Shown: one piece after another, positions 40,849 to 49,403 of the stretch | Position numbering within the stretch: the stretch's first letter is position 1 | How the letters are laid out: each line of letters starts with the position of its first letter | The notes under the pieces: model-generated | Told to the model about the DNA's origin: nothing | Database searches by the model: none | The model's input: the letters and a program-made list of their open reading frames with translations, nothing else | Translations under genes and position numbers: made by a program | DNA from: Clostridia bacterium | Lineage (GTDB): Bacteria; Bacillota_A; Clostridia; Oscillospirales; CAG-272 | DNA: 64,000 nt | Direction: 5' to 3' | Assembly (NCBI GenBank): GCA_017445115.1 | Contig: JAFSUU010000010.1 | Span: 1 to 64,000 of the forward strand

Positions 40849-42294
40849 ATGCTCGTTATAGGACTTGACGTCGGCACGACCGGCACAAAAGCGCTCGTCG
40901 TCGATGAGACGGGACGAACCGTTGCCGGCGCCTACCGCGAATATCAGCTGAAAAGCGACGGTGCAAAGGTTTCGCAAAACGCCGAAGACTGGTGGGACGC
41001 CGTAAAATATACGGTAAGCACCGTTTCAAAAGGACTCTCCGGCGAGATAAAAGCAATCTCTCTGTCGACTCAGGGAGCGAGTATGCTCGCCGCCGACGAA
41101 GAAGGAAACCCCGTCAGCGAAGTGATAACATGGATGGATTCGCGCGCGGCGGAAGAAGTCAAATATCTCGACGGCGCGATCGGCACCGAAACGGTATACA
41201 AGAAATGCGGCTGGCCGCTCTCCCCCGCGGGAGACGCCGCGAAACTGCTGTGGCTGAAAAATAACGATCCGGATACTTTCAACTCTGCAAAATGTTTTCC
41301 GTCGACGATAGAATACATAAACAAAAAGCTGACCGGACGCTTTGTCACGGACCCTACTAACGCGGCGATAAGACAGCTTTTCAATATCACAACCGGGGAC
41401 TGGGACGACGAGATCCTTTCCGCCGTCGGCGTAACGAGAGACCGCCTTCCCGAATGTGCAAAAGTCGGCGAGGCGATAGGACATCTGACCGCCGAGGCGG
41501 CGTCCGCTCTCGGCCTTTCAACCGACGTCGCGGTATACTGCGGCGCGCACGATCAATATGCGGCATCCCTCGGGTCAGGCGCTACGTCCGCAGGAGATAT
41601 GATGCTGGCGACCGGCACCGCCTGGGTCGTCCTCGGCGTCACAGACCGCCTGCTCTACACGAAAAATCATATATGCCCGGGAATACATCCCGCCGGAAAA
41701 TTCGGCGCTATGGCGTCGCTCGTCAGCGCGGGAAGTGCGCTGAAATGGTTCCGCGATCTGACCGATGACGACTATAAAGAACTCGACGGAACGGCAGCGA
41801 AAAGGATCGCTTCTGCAAAAGACATTTTCGTTCTTCCGTACGTCGCCGGAGCGGGATTCCCTCACGACAGACCGGATGCCGGAGGCGTGATATACGGATT
41901 CCGCGTGGGAAGCGACAGATACGACGTAGCGCGCGCCGTCATGGAAGGCGTCGCGTTCGAAGCGAGAAGCGTTCTTGAAGAATTCTCGCGTGCCGGTATG
42001 AAAATAGACCGTCTGATGATGACCGGTGGCGCCGCGAAGAGCGACGTTTGGACCAAGATCGTCGGTAACATCACCGGATGCACGATCCTCCGTCCGACAG
42101 AGCGTGAGACCTGCTGTCTCGGTGCCGCGGAAACGGCGTTTGTCGGAGCGGGAGTATACCCGGATTACGACGCCTGCCGCCGCGTCATGGTAAAGACAGA
42201 GCCGCTCGGCGAAAACGCAGGCGATGAGATCGTATTCTACAATGAAAAATACGAGAGATACAAAGAGATCCGTCGGCGCGTCCTCGGAATCTGA
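40849..42294 (+). CDS. FGGY-family carbohydrate kinase (xylulokinase-like)
   Basis: 481 residues of the sugar-kinase/actin fold: N-terminal phosphate-1 loop LVIGLDVGTTGTKALVVDE, QNAEDWWDAV, the substrate-side CGAHDQYAASLGSGA, and the adenosine motif MMTGGAAKSDVW near the C terminus. The catalytic aspartate is that of AHDQ. Family members phosphorylate xylulose, ribulose, fuculose, glycerol or erythritol; LVIGLDVGTTGTKA and AHDQ favour the xylulokinase branch. It starts one base after the aminotransferase stop. Confidence 0.9.
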   Translation: MLVIGLDVGTTGTKALVVDETGRTVAGAYREYQLKSDGAKVSQNAEDWWDAVKYTVSTVSKGLSGEIKAISLSTQGASMLAADEEGNPVSEVITWMDSRAAEEVKYLDGAIGTETVYKKCGWPLSPAGDAAKLLWLKNNDPDTFNSAKCFPSTIEYINKKLTGRFVTDPTNAAIRQLFNITTGDWDDEILSAVGVTRDRLPECAKVGEAIGHLTAEAASALGLSTDVAVYCGAHDQYAASLGSGATSAGDMMLATGTAWVVLGVTDRLLYTKNHICPGIHPAGKFGAMASLVSAGSALKWFRDLTDDDYKELDGTAAKRIASAKDIFVLPYVAGAGFPHDRPDAGGVIYGFRVGSDRYDVARAVMEGVAFEARSVLEEFSRAGMKIDRLMMTGGAAKSDVWTKIVGNITGCTILRPTERETCCLGAAETAFVGAGVYPDYDACRRVMVKTEPLGENAGDEIVFYNEKYERYKEIRRRVLGI

Positions 42295-42329
42295 TCCGGA
42301 AAGTGGAATTTGTCAAAATATATAATATA

Positions 42330-42358
42330 TTGACTCACGGCAAGAAGCGTGATAAAAT
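42330..42358 (+). promoter_or_regulatory. promoter of the amidohydrolase gene
   Basis: TTGACT (42330-42335) and TAAAAT (42353-42358), 17-base spacer, 28 bases before the start. Confidence 0.5.
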
Positions 42359-42386
42359 ATTAATGGAAAGTATCAGGTGATATTCA

Positions 42387-43412
42387 ATGTTCGGAGTAAA
42401 AGTTACCGACTACGACAGACAGGTCTGGGAAGAAGAACTCTCTGATTTTGTTCCCGAAAAGATCATAGACTGTCACGTACACATATATCTCAAAGAGATG
42501 CAGCGGGAAAACCCTGACGAAAGAAAAGGCTGCGTAGCGTGGCCTCACATCGTCGCCCCCGAACTCGACGGAGAGGATCTCAAAGAATCTTATTCACAGA
42601 TGTTCCCCGGCAGAAAGTTCGGCGCGGTAGTTATGGGTATGCCGACGTGCAGGCTTGACGAAGTAAACGCTTTCGCTCTCAGCGAAGCGAAAAAGAACGG
42701 CTGGCCGGCGCTTTACTGCACAAACTGGGACACCACAAAAGACGAGATCCGCGCGGCGTTCGCGAAGGGTTTCGTCGGAATAAAACCGTATCTCAACAAC
42801 TGTCCTCCGTATATTCCGGAGGGAGAAGTCAGAATATTCGATTTTCTGACGCACGAGCATCTGGAACTGATGAATGAACTCGAAGCGCCCGTTATGCTCC
42901 ACATTCCGAGAGCGCTTCGCCTTCGCGATCCGGTAAACCTCGCTCAGATGATGGAGATCGAAGAAAAATATCCGAGGGCAAAGATCATTTACGCGCACGT
43001 CGGACGCGCTTACGCGCCGGAAGACATAGGAAACGCCTTCGAGATCCTCAAAAATACAGAACATCTGAAATTCGACTTCACCGCGAACGTGCTTCCCGAA
43101 GCTATTTCAAAATGCGTCGAAGCGGTGGGCACCGACAGACTTATGTTCGGATCCGATATGCCCATTACCAAAATGAGAATGTACCGGATCGTTGAGAACG
43201 GAAAATATATCAACGTCGTTCCGCGCGGAGCGTACGGCGACGTCTCGTACGACTCTCACATGAGAGAATCGGACGAGAAAGAGATCACGACCTTTATGTA
43301 TGAGGAAATGAGAGCTCTGAAGAAGTCCGCAAAAGAACTCGGGCTCACAAAAGAAGACGTAAACAAGATAATGTACGGCAACGCTTCAAAGCTTTTCGGA
43401 TATGAACTGTAA
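42387..43412 (+). CDS. amidohydrolase-superfamily metal-dependent hydrolase
   Basis: 341 residues of the amidohydrolase-2 type. IIDCHVHIY gives the first metal pair (His30, His32), IMLHIPRAL-like MLHIPRALR the barrel histidine, KIIYAHVGRAYAPED a further histidine and RLMFGSDMPI the catalytic aspartate. Relatives include lactonases of sugar acids and 2-pyrone-4,6-dicarboxylate hydrolase, and some decarboxylases. In a sugar cluster a lactonase role is plausible but unproven. AGGTGAT precedes the ATG. The next gene begins 10 bases downstream. Confidence 0.85.
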   Translation: MFGVKVTDYDRQVWEEELSDFVPEKIIDCHVHIYLKEMQRENPDERKGCVAWPHIVAPELDGEDLKESYSQMFPGRKFGAVVMGMPTCRLDEVNAFALSEAKKNGWPALYCTNWDTTKDEIRAAFAKGFVGIKPYLNNCPPYIPEGEVRIFDFLTHEHLELMNELEAPVMLHIPRALRLRDPVNLAQMMEIEEKYPRAKIIYAHVGRAYAPEDIGNAFEILKNTEHLKFDFTANVLPEAISKCVEAVGTDRLMFGSDMPITKMRMYRIVENGKYINVVPRGAYGDVSYDSHMRESDEKEITTFMYEEMRALKKSAKELGLTKEDVNKIMYGNASKLFGYEL

Positions 43413-43422
43413 GGAGATACAG

Positions 43423-43968
43423 ATGAAAAAGATCAAAATAGGATTTCTTCCGCTTTACATAAAGCTTTACGACGACTGCGGATTTGTGGTCCGCCCGAGA
43501 ACGGAGCCGTTTTACGAATCACTCGCAAAGGAATTTGAAGCTCAGGGCTTTGAGGTCCAGCGCGCTCCGCACTGCTCCGTAAAAGCTGAGTTCGAACGCG
43601 AGATCGCCGCTTTTGAAAAAGGCGGATGCGACGTCATCGTTACGTGGCACGCGGCTTACTCCCCTTCCCTTGAGAGCATCGAAGCGCTTAAGGCGACACG
43701 CCTTCCGATCGTCGTTCTCGACACTACAGAAACCTACGATTTTTCGTCTCTCCAGGATCCCGGCGAAATGAACTACTGCCACGGGATACACGGAGTTATG
43801 GATATGACCAATATGCTTCGCCGCGCGGGAAAACCTTACGCGATAGCGGCGGGACATTTTCCGACTGACAACGTCGTCGAAAGAGCGGCAAGATACGTCA
43901 AAGCCGCCGCGGGAGCCGCAAGCCTTTACGGAACGAAAGTCGGCACGATAGGCGGAAGCTTCGACTGA
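43423..43968 (+). CDS. L-fucose/L-arabinose isomerase-like protein, N-terminal half (ends at in-frame TGA)
   Basis: Starts at the ATG at 43423, six bases after AAGGAG. The 181 residues (IKIGFLPLYIKLYDDCG..., then IVTWHAAYSPSLESIEAL and IVVLDTTETYDF) form the first domain of fucose/arabinose-isomerase-like proteins. The reading frame stops at TGA (43966-43968) in KVGTIGGSFD, and the very next codon begins the second half in the same frame (MGDF). In the family this loop normally reads G-x-F-x-G-M-x-D-F, so the TGA occupies the place of a glycine codon, one base from GGA. Either a nonsense mutation has split the gene, or two chains are made by stop-start translation. It lies behind the amidohydrolase gene. 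Confidence 0.82.
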   Translation: MKKIKIGFLPLYIKLYDDCGFVVRPRTEPFYESLAKEFEAQGFEVQRAPHCSVKAEFEREIAAFEKGGCDVIVTWHAAYSPSLESIEALKATRLPIVVLDTTETYDFSSLQDPGEMNYCHGIHGVMDMTNMLRRAGKPYAIAAGHFPTDNVVERAARYVKAAAGAASLYGTKVGTIGGSFD

Positions 43969-44814
43969 ATGGGAGATTTTCTGATCTCCGACGAGGAATT
44001 GAAAGACGTCTTCGGAGTCGAGGCGATATATTCCGACGGTGAAGAGCTTAAAAAGTTCAGACTTGAGGTCACCGACGAAGAGATCGAGCGCGAGATGGCA
44101 TACGATGCCGAGAATTACGAAGCGATCGACGAGATCGACGAGGAGTGCCACCGCAAAACCGTCCGCAACTGTCTCGCGGTAAGACGCTGGATAAAAGAAA
44201 AAGGGCTTTCGGCGTTCACGGTCAACTTCAGAGAGATAAGACCGGAGAGCGGACTTGAAATAATGCCGTTTATGGAATGCTGCAAGGCGATGGCTCGCGG
44301 CATCGGCTACGCCGGAGAAGGCGACGTACTTACGGCGTCGGTCACCGGAGCGCTGATGCGCGGATTCGGCGACGCTACGTTCTGCGAGATATTCTGTCCC
44401 GACTGGAAGGGCGACACGCTCTATCTCAGCCACATGGGCGAATACAACCCGAAGCTGACCGACGGAAAGGGAGAGATAAAAAAGATCTCCTTCATCTTCG
44501 GCGAAGCGGACGACCCGATAGTCGGATACGGCTGTTACAAGGGCGGCGACGCGATATTCACGAACGTTTTCAAGGATGAAGACGGGAAGTATACGATGCT
44601 GATCTCACCCGTCACGATGGAATACAACCCCGACGACAATTTCGTCGGAACGGTGCGCGGCTGGATGAGGCCTTGCGTGTCCGTGCCGGAATTTCTTGAA
44701 CGTATCAGCGAATGCGGAGTGACTCACCACAGCAATCTCACCTACGGCGCCACTGTCGAAGAGATGAAATTCTTTGCAAAAGTACTCGGCGTCCGCGCGG
44801 TCGTTGTTGAATGA
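43969..44814 (+). CDS. L-fucose/L-arabinose isomerase-like protein, C-terminal half
   Basis: 281 residues, directly continuing the frame of 43423-43968 after one TGA. It begins with an ATG adjoining the stop (TGAATG), and GGAAG ten bases before could support reinitiation. The segments NFREIRPESGLE, MPFMECCKAMARGIGYAGEGDVLTA, FCEIFCPDWKGDTLYLSHMGE and AGMTHHSNL-like GVTHHSNLTYG match the middle and C-terminal domains that carry the metal-binding Glu, Asp/Glu and His of the family. Joined, the two parts (about 463 residues) make a full-length enzyme, with no frameshift and no loss of sequence. Aldose-ketose isomerisation is the family reaction; substrate unknown. Confidence 0.82.
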   Translation: MGDFLISDEELKDVFGVEAIYSDGEELKKFRLEVTDEEIEREMAYDAENYEAIDEIDEECHRKTVRNCLAVRRWIKEKGLSAFTVNFREIRPESGLEIMPFMECCKAMARGIGYAGEGDVLTASVTGALMRGFGDATFCEIFCPDWKGDTLYLSHMGEYNPKLTDGKGEIKKISFIFGEADDPIVGYGCYKGGDAIFTNVFKDEDGKYTMLISPVTMEYNPDDNFVGTVRGWMRPCVSVPEFLERISECGVTHHSNLTYGATVEEMKFFAKVLGVRAVVVE

Positions 44815-44820
44815 AAAACA

Positions 44821-44841
44821 AGTCTGTATTTTTCGGACTTT
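44821..44841 (+). terminator. weak hairpin between isomerase and binding protein
   Basis: AGTCTG and CGGACT can pair with one wobble around a T-rich loop at 44821-44837, followed by TTTATA. It may be a weak terminator or attenuator before the binding-protein gene. Confidence 0.3.
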
Positions 44842-44891
44842 ATAATAAATCAATAATATAAATTTTTTATATTAAGAAAGGCAGGTTCATT

Positions 44892-46415
44892 ATGAAAACC
44901 AAACGAATCATCGCTCTCATTCTCGTCGTGATGATGTCGTTTGCGGCTCTCGCCTCCTGTTCCGGAGGAACGGAAGAATTTACGAGAGACAGCAACGACA
45001 CCGGAAACGGCGGGACAGACGGCTTTCCTACGGGCGACTTTGACGGAGAAGATTTCACTTTCGCGACCTTCACTTCTTCCGTCGGTTCAGGCGCTTCAGC
45101 GACCGAATATTACACCGGCGAGTGGATCGATTCCGACGGAATCGTCGGAGTTGCAACAAGCGACGCTGTATACAAGAGAAACGACGCTGTCGAAAGATTC
45201 TATCATGTAAATATCGAAAACGAACTTCTCGGCGAAGGTTACAGCGACTACAACGCCCGCTACAATCTCGGCGACTTCGTCTTCGACGTAGTTTACGGCT
45301 GGGCGAACAGACTCTCCGTCGGCGTTACCGACGGCACGTTCCACGATTTCCGCGACCTTGACGATCTCGGTTATATCGATATGGCGGCTTCTTACTGGAA
45401 TCCTTCGGTCAACGAATCCCTTGCGATCGCAGACCGCTCGTTCCTCGTGACAAACGATATCACGATGACTTCTCTGTCCTGGACAGGATGCTTCTTCTTC
45501 AACCCGCAGATCATCGAGGACTACAACCTTGAAAATCCTCACGATCTCGTTGAATCAAACGGCTGGACACTCGACAAATTCCTTGAGATGGTCTCTTCGG
45601 TACATAACGACACCGACGCGAACGGCTCATTCGACCGCGAAGACCAGTACGGACTTATCGATATGGGCACCGAAGGCTCTCTCCTCTACGGAAGCGACGT
45701 CTCCCTCGTTGATGAAGACTACACTCTCGCGATAGGCAGTGAAAAGGTCATCGGCCTCATCACCAAGATCCGTTCAGTACTTGACGACAGCCAGCACGTC
45801 TTCGATATGAACGACATCACAAACAACGCGGACACCGGCAGCGACCCGTGGGCTTACACCCGTTCGTATTTTGCATCCGGCCACGCGCTCTTCGTAGGCG
45901 GTACACCCGAACTTACGAGAGAGTTCCGTAACATGGAGACCGGATACGGCGTCGTTCCGCTTCCGAAGTACGACACCAACCAGAAGAACTACGTTTCGAG
46001 AATCGACTCTTGCGCAGGTCTTTTCGCACTTCCTAACTTTGAAAAGAGAATCGACGTTGATTCCAGCTCCTATGAGCGTACAGGTATGATCATGGAGTAC
46101 ATGGCATATCTGTCCAGCAAGGACTCGGCAGATTCCGTCCTCAACTCCTACTATGAGACCACCATCAAGAGCCAGCGCCAGACTATCGACAAAAACAAGG
46201 ATATGCTCGATATGATCAAAGGCTCCGGCTACTATGAATGGGCAGATGTTTACTGGGTAGGCGGATCTCCCGAAAAATCCAGCAACACGATCTCCGGCGT
46301 CCTCGGTGAAATGGCAAGCAGCGGAAGCGGTCTCGCATCCAAATACAAGTCTGCGGCTAAACGTCTCCAGAAGGCGATCGACGATCTCTATACCGCAATA
46401 GAATCTCTCGACTGA
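44892..46415 (+). CDS. extracellular solute-binding lipoprotein
   Basis: 507 residues with a lipoprotein signal (lipobox ALASC, Cys23) and a glycine/asparagine-rich linker. The mature part resembles family 1 solute-binding proteins of carbohydrate ABC transporters: SDAVYKRNDAVERFYHVNIE near the N terminus, NPQIIEDYNLENPHDLVESN, SNGWTLDKFLEM and DANGSFDREDQYG, patterns common in oligosaccharide binders of Clostridia. No permease or ATPase gene is in this neighbourhood, so partner subunits must be elsewhere. It lies behind the sugar isomerase, in line with a carbohydrate cluster, and ends in a strong terminator. Confidence 0.87.
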   Translation: MKTKRIIALILVVMMSFAALASCSGGTEEFTRDSNDTGNGGTDGFPTGDFDGEDFTFATFTSSVGSGASATEYYTGEWIDSDGIVGVATSDAVYKRNDAVERFYHVNIENELLGEGYSDYNARYNLGDFVFDVVYGWANRLSVGVTDGTFHDFRDLDDLGYIDMAASYWNPSVNESLAIADRSFLVTNDITMTSLSWTGCFFFNPQIIEDYNLENPHDLVESNGWTLDKFLEMVSSVHNDTDANGSFDREDQYGLIDMGTEGSLLYGSDVSLVDEDYTLAIGSEKVIGLITKIRSVLDDSQHVFDMNDITNNADTGSDPWAYTRSYFASGHALFVGGTPELTREFRNMETGYGVVPLPKYDTNQKNYVSRIDSCAGLFALPNFEKRIDVDSSSYERTGMIMEYMAYLSSKDSADSVLNSYYETTIKSQRQTIDKNKDMLDMIKGSGYYEWADVYWVGGSPEKSSNTISGVLGEMASSGSGLASKYKSAAKRLQKAIDDLYTAIESLD

Positions 46416-46438
46416 GTTAATTTAATACGGTAACAACG

Positions 46439-46468
46439 GAGGGGACCTTGACCGGTCCCCTCATTTTA
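46439..46468. terminator. terminator between binding protein and dapA
   Basis: GAGGGGACC (46439-46447), six-base loop, GGTCCCCTC (46454-46462) then ATTTTATTT. It reaches the stop codon of the convergent dapA gene. Confidence 0.8.
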
Positions 46469-47371
46469 TTTATGTAGTATCTTTTGTGATCCGCTCTTTG
46501 CCGCCTCGTACTCTCTGAACAGTTTTTCCCGTTTTCCGTTTTCCATCGCGCAGAGCGGGAGGCGGAATATTTCATCGCAGTATCCGAGACGCGCCATCAC
46601 CGTTTTGACCGGGATCGGGTTGACCTCCGAAAAAAGAGCGGCAACGAGCGGATAGAATACCGCCGAATAAGCTCTCGCCGTCGGAATATCGCCCGAGGAG
46701 GCGGCGTTCCAGAGCCCGACGCATTCCGCCGGAAAGACGTTGGAAAGCACCGAGATCATCCCGGAACCTCCAATCGACAGGATCGGAAAGTTGACCTCGT
46801 CGCTGCCCGAATATACCGGAAGCTCGTCACCGAATTTTGACAGAAGGCACGCGCTTCTCGCAACGCTCCCGGTCGCCTCTTTTATGCCGGCGAAGTTTTC
46901 GATGCCGACAAGACTCTCGAGCGTTTCTACGCCGAGATCCACTCCGGTCCGCGACGGAACGTTGTACGCTATCACGGGAATATCCGCCGCACCGCAAAGC
47001 GCCCGATAGTGACCAACGAGTCCCTCCTTGCTCGCTTTGTTGTAGTACGGCGTCACTGCGAGCGCGGCATCCGCTCCGAGAGAACGCGCCAGCTTCACCC
47101 TTTTGACCGCTGACGAAGTCGAATTCGAGCCGCAGCCGATTATTATCTTTGCCCTGCCGTCTGATGTCCCGAGCGCGACACGGCAAAGCTCTTCCCACTC
47201 GCGATCGGTCAACGTCGGCGCCTCTCCTGTAGTTCCCGCGACGACGAGGGCGACAGCTCCGCTTGCGACCTGCCATTCAACGAGCCGTTCAAAAGCACCG
47301 TAATCCACGCCAGTTTCGGTAAACGGTGTTATCAGAGCCGTAGCGACTCCCTCAAAAACCTTATTTTTCAC
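46466..47371 (-). CDS. dapA: 4-hydroxy-tetrahydrodipicolinate synthase
   Basis: 301 residues starting at a GTG behind AGAGGTG. The family landmarks are present: GTTGEAPTLT (pyruvate site), Tyr136 in IAYNVPSRTG, and the Schiff-base lysine Lys164 in AGIKEATGS. It condenses pyruvate with aspartate semialdehyde, the first step to lysine and diaminopimelate. Related aldolases (N-acetylneuraminate lyase, keto-acid aldolases) share the fold, but the length and the AYNVPSRTG motif favour DapA. It is not next to other lysine genes. It is divergent from asnA. Confidence 0.88.
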   Translation of the reverse strand: MKNKVFEGVATALITPFTETGVDYGAFERLVEWQVASGAVALVVAGTTGEAPTLTDREWEELCRVALGTSDGRAKIIIGCGSNSTSSAVKRVKLARSLGADAALAVTPYYNKASKEGLVGHYRALCGAADIPVIAYNVPSRTGVDLGVETLESLVGIENFAGIKEATGSVARSACLLSKFGDELPVYSGSDEVNFPILSIGGSGMISVLSNVFPAECVGLWNAASSGDIPTARAYSAVFYPLVAALFSEVNPIPVKTVMARLGYCDEIFRLPLCAMENGKREKLFREYEAAKSGSQKILHK

Positions 47372-47432
47372 TTTATATCACCTCTCTTTTGCATTGTATG
47401 ATAAAAAATGCGCGCTTGTTACATCGTCTCTC

Positions 47433-47461
47433 TTGACATAGAGGTTAATTATATTTATAAT
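47433..47461 (+). promoter_or_regulatory. promoter of asnA
   Basis: TTGACA (47433-47438) and TATAAT (47456-47461), 17-base spacer. The leader is only about 33 bases, too short for a T-box. Confidence 0.75.
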
Positions 47462-47500
47462 TAATTCATATCAAAAGCTGCATTAACAGAGGTGATCAAA

Positions 47501-48502
47501 TTGGCGCTTATCATTCCAAAGGATTATAAATCCGTACTTACCGTCAGGCAAACTCAACTTGCAATAAAAAAGGTCAAAGACTTTTTTGAACGCGATCTCG
47601 CCATAGAGCTGAATCTGACGCGTGTTTCCGCACCAGTTTTCGTTGACCGTGCAAGCGGACTTAACGACAATCTGAACGGAGTTGAGCGTCCCGTATCCTT
47701 CTCTATTAAAGATGAAGGCTGCTATGAGATCGTACACTCCCTTGCAAAATGGAAGCGTATGGCGCTTCGCGATTACGGATTCAAAGTCGGCGAAGGCCTT
47801 TATACGGATATGACGGCGATACGCCGCGATGAAGACACCGACAACATCCACTCTATCTACGTGGACCAGTGGGACTGGGAAAAGGTCATCACAAAAAGCG
47901 AGCGCACGGAAGCGACTCTGAAGCGCACCGTCAAATACATATACGAGGCTTTGAAGCACACGGAAAACTATATAGTTGACGACTACAATTTTATAGGCCG
48001 TCTTCTTCCCGAGAAAATAACGTTTATTACGACTTCGGAACTTGAGGAGAAATATCCCGATAAGACTCCGAAAGAGAGAGAGTATCTCGCCGTTAAGGAA
48101 TTTGGCGCCGTATTTCTTATGCAGATAGGCGGCGCGCTCAAAAACGGAAAACCGCACGACGGCCGCGCTCCAGACTACGATGATTGGACACTTAACGGAG
48201 ATATCATTGTATATTATCCCGTCCTCGATATCGCGCTTGAGCTGTCGTCAATGGGTATCAGAGTCGACGAGGAAGCGCTCGCACGTCAGCTGAAGATCGC
48301 CGGCTGTGAGGACAGGGCATCTCTTCCGTTCCACCGCGATCTTCTTGACGGCAAGCTTCCGTACACGATCGGCGGCGGCATCGGTCAGTCGAGAATTTGT
48401 ATGTTCTTCTTAAGAAAAGCCCATATCGGCGAAGTTCAGTCTTCATACTGGGCTCCCGAAGTTAAGCGCGAGTGCCATGAAAACGGCATTTTCCTGCTCT
48501 GA
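47501..48502 (+). CDS. asnA: aspartate-ammonia ligase (AsnA type)
   Basis: Start placed at the TTG at 47501 because AGAGGTGATC, a long match to the ribosomal anti-Shine-Dalgarno, lies in front; a GTG at 47492 would be inside that site. The 333 residues show LTRVSAPVFV, GLNDNLNGVERPVSF, VHSLAKWKR, the DQWDWEKV motif, APDYDDW and GGGIGQSRI of this class II synthetase-like enzyme. It makes asparagine from aspartate, ammonia and ATP in the cytoplasm. It has its own promoter; a NIF3-family gene follows 24 bases later. Confidence 0.95.
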   Translation: MALIIPKDYKSVLTVRQTQLAIKKVKDFFERDLAIELNLTRVSAPVFVDRASGLNDNLNGVERPVSFSIKDEGCYEIVHSLAKWKRMALRDYGFKVGEGLYTDMTAIRRDEDTDNIHSIYVDQWDWEKVITKSERTEATLKRTVKYIYEALKHTENYIVDDYNFIGRLLPEKITFITTSELEEKYPDKTPKEREYLAVKEFGAVFLMQIGGALKNGKPHDGRAPDYDDWTLNGDIIVYYPVLDIALELSSMGIRVDEEALARQLKIAGCEDRASLPFHRDLLDGKLPYTIGGGIGQSRICMFFLRKAHIGEVQSSYWAPEVKRECHENGIFLL

Positions 48503-48526
48503 TTCTTTTAGATGAAAGGTATATCT

Positions 48527-49315
48527 ATGAAAGCCATCGACTTTATGAAAGAACTTGACGGACCGGATTTCGAAACTCCGGGAACGGTCGACAACTTCAA
48601 ATTCGGAGACGAAAAGAGAGAAGTCAAAACCGTCGTCACCTGCCTCACGGCAACGCCGAACGTCATAAAAGAGGCGTCGCGCCTCGGCGCCGACTTGATA
48701 ATAACCCATGAACCGACGTACTACTCTCACATAGACGAGATACACCACTCGAAAGTCGTCGATATGAAGATAGCCGCGGTCGAAGAAGCGGGGATCCCGA
48801 TCTGCCGCTATCACGATCACATGCATTTTGCCGCGGACGATATGATATCGCTCGGATTTCTCGACGTAATGGGCTGGAAAGGGTCTTTCGACGGTGACGT
48901 TTCGTTCGTGCTTGACGAGCCGATGTCTCCTCTTGAAATAGCAAAAGACATAGAAAAAAAGACCGGCATCGCGCACTGCCGCATAATCGGACGGCGCGAC
49001 GGGTCTGTCACAAAAATAGGTCTTTACCTCGGTCACCGCGGAGGCGAATGCTGGAACGGTCTGAAGTTCGGAGAAGGCGACGTTGAGCTCGCGATAGGCG
49101 GAGAGTGGTGCGAATGGGCTGACGGAGAGCCGATACGCGACGCGGCAGAATTCGGGCTTCAGAGGACTGCGATAATGATGGGTCACGCGGGAAGCGAACG
49201 CGACGGTATGCGATATCTTGCAAAGGAGATAAACCGCCGCTTCGGTGAACGCGGCATCAGCGCGAAATACGTCGAGTGCGGCGAGCTTTACACGTACACC
49301 GATTCGGAAGAATAA
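48527..49315 (+). CDS. NIF3/GTP cyclohydrolase I type 2-like dinuclear metal protein
   Basis: The ATG at 48527 follows AAAGGT by six bases. 262 residues of the NIF3 family: DLIITHEPTYYSH and RYHDHMHF supply the histidines for a dinuclear metal site, and the C-terminal GHAGSERDGMRYLAKEI matches the conserved G-H-x-x-S-E-x-x-G motif with a metal glutamate. The members form toroidal hexamers; an enzymatic role has been suggested for some but is not established. The first histidine motif (THEP) departs slightly from the common HHP form. It is downstream of asnA, probably co-transcribed. Confidence 0.85.
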   Translation: MKAIDFMKELDGPDFETPGTVDNFKFGDEKREVKTVVTCLTATPNVIKEASRLGADLIITHEPTYYSHIDEIHHSKVVDMKIAAVEEAGIPICRYHDHMHFAADDMISLGFLDVMGWKGSFDGDVSFVLDEPMSPLEIAKDIEKKTGIAHCRIIGRRDGSVTKIGLYLGHRGGECWNGLKFGEGDVELAIGGEWCEWADGEPIRDAAEFGLQRTAIMMGHAGSERDGMRYLAKEINRRFGERGISAKYVECGELYTYTDSEE

Positions 49316-49344
49316 ACCATACGTTCCCCGATCGGTCGAAAATA

Positions 49345-49358
49345 CGAAAATTTGTTCG
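49345..49358. promoter_or_regulatory. LexA/DinR-like box upstream of dinB
   Basis: CGAAAATTTGTTCG agrees at 12 of 14 positions with the Bacillota LexA site CGAACATATGTTCG and ends eight bases before the -35 of the dinB promoter. This is the position and target expected for SOS control. Confidence 0.55.
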
Positions 49359-49366
49359 TTTTTTAC

Positions 49367-49395
49367 TTGACAAAACGGCGAAGACGTAATATAAT
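49367..49395 (+). promoter_or_regulatory. sigma-A promoter of dinB
   Basis: TTGACA (49367-49372) and TATAAT (49390-49395), both perfect, 17-base spacer. Confidence 0.8.
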
Positions 49396-49403
49396 AGATT
49401 TGT

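Noticed and set aside
43966..43989. TGA as a selenocysteine codon with the following hairpin as SECIS
   Set aside because: The family has glycine here, not a redox residue; the hairpin begins only four bases after TGA and lacks the features of a bacterial SECIS loop that I know.
43519..44433. 304-residue minus-strand frame over the isomerase
   Set aside because: It runs opposite both halves of the isomerase and has no known motif. It does not explain the TGA.
47462..47500. T-box or riboswitch before asnA
   Set aside because: The predicted leader is about 33 bases, too short for a T-box, and has no stem I or antiterminator.
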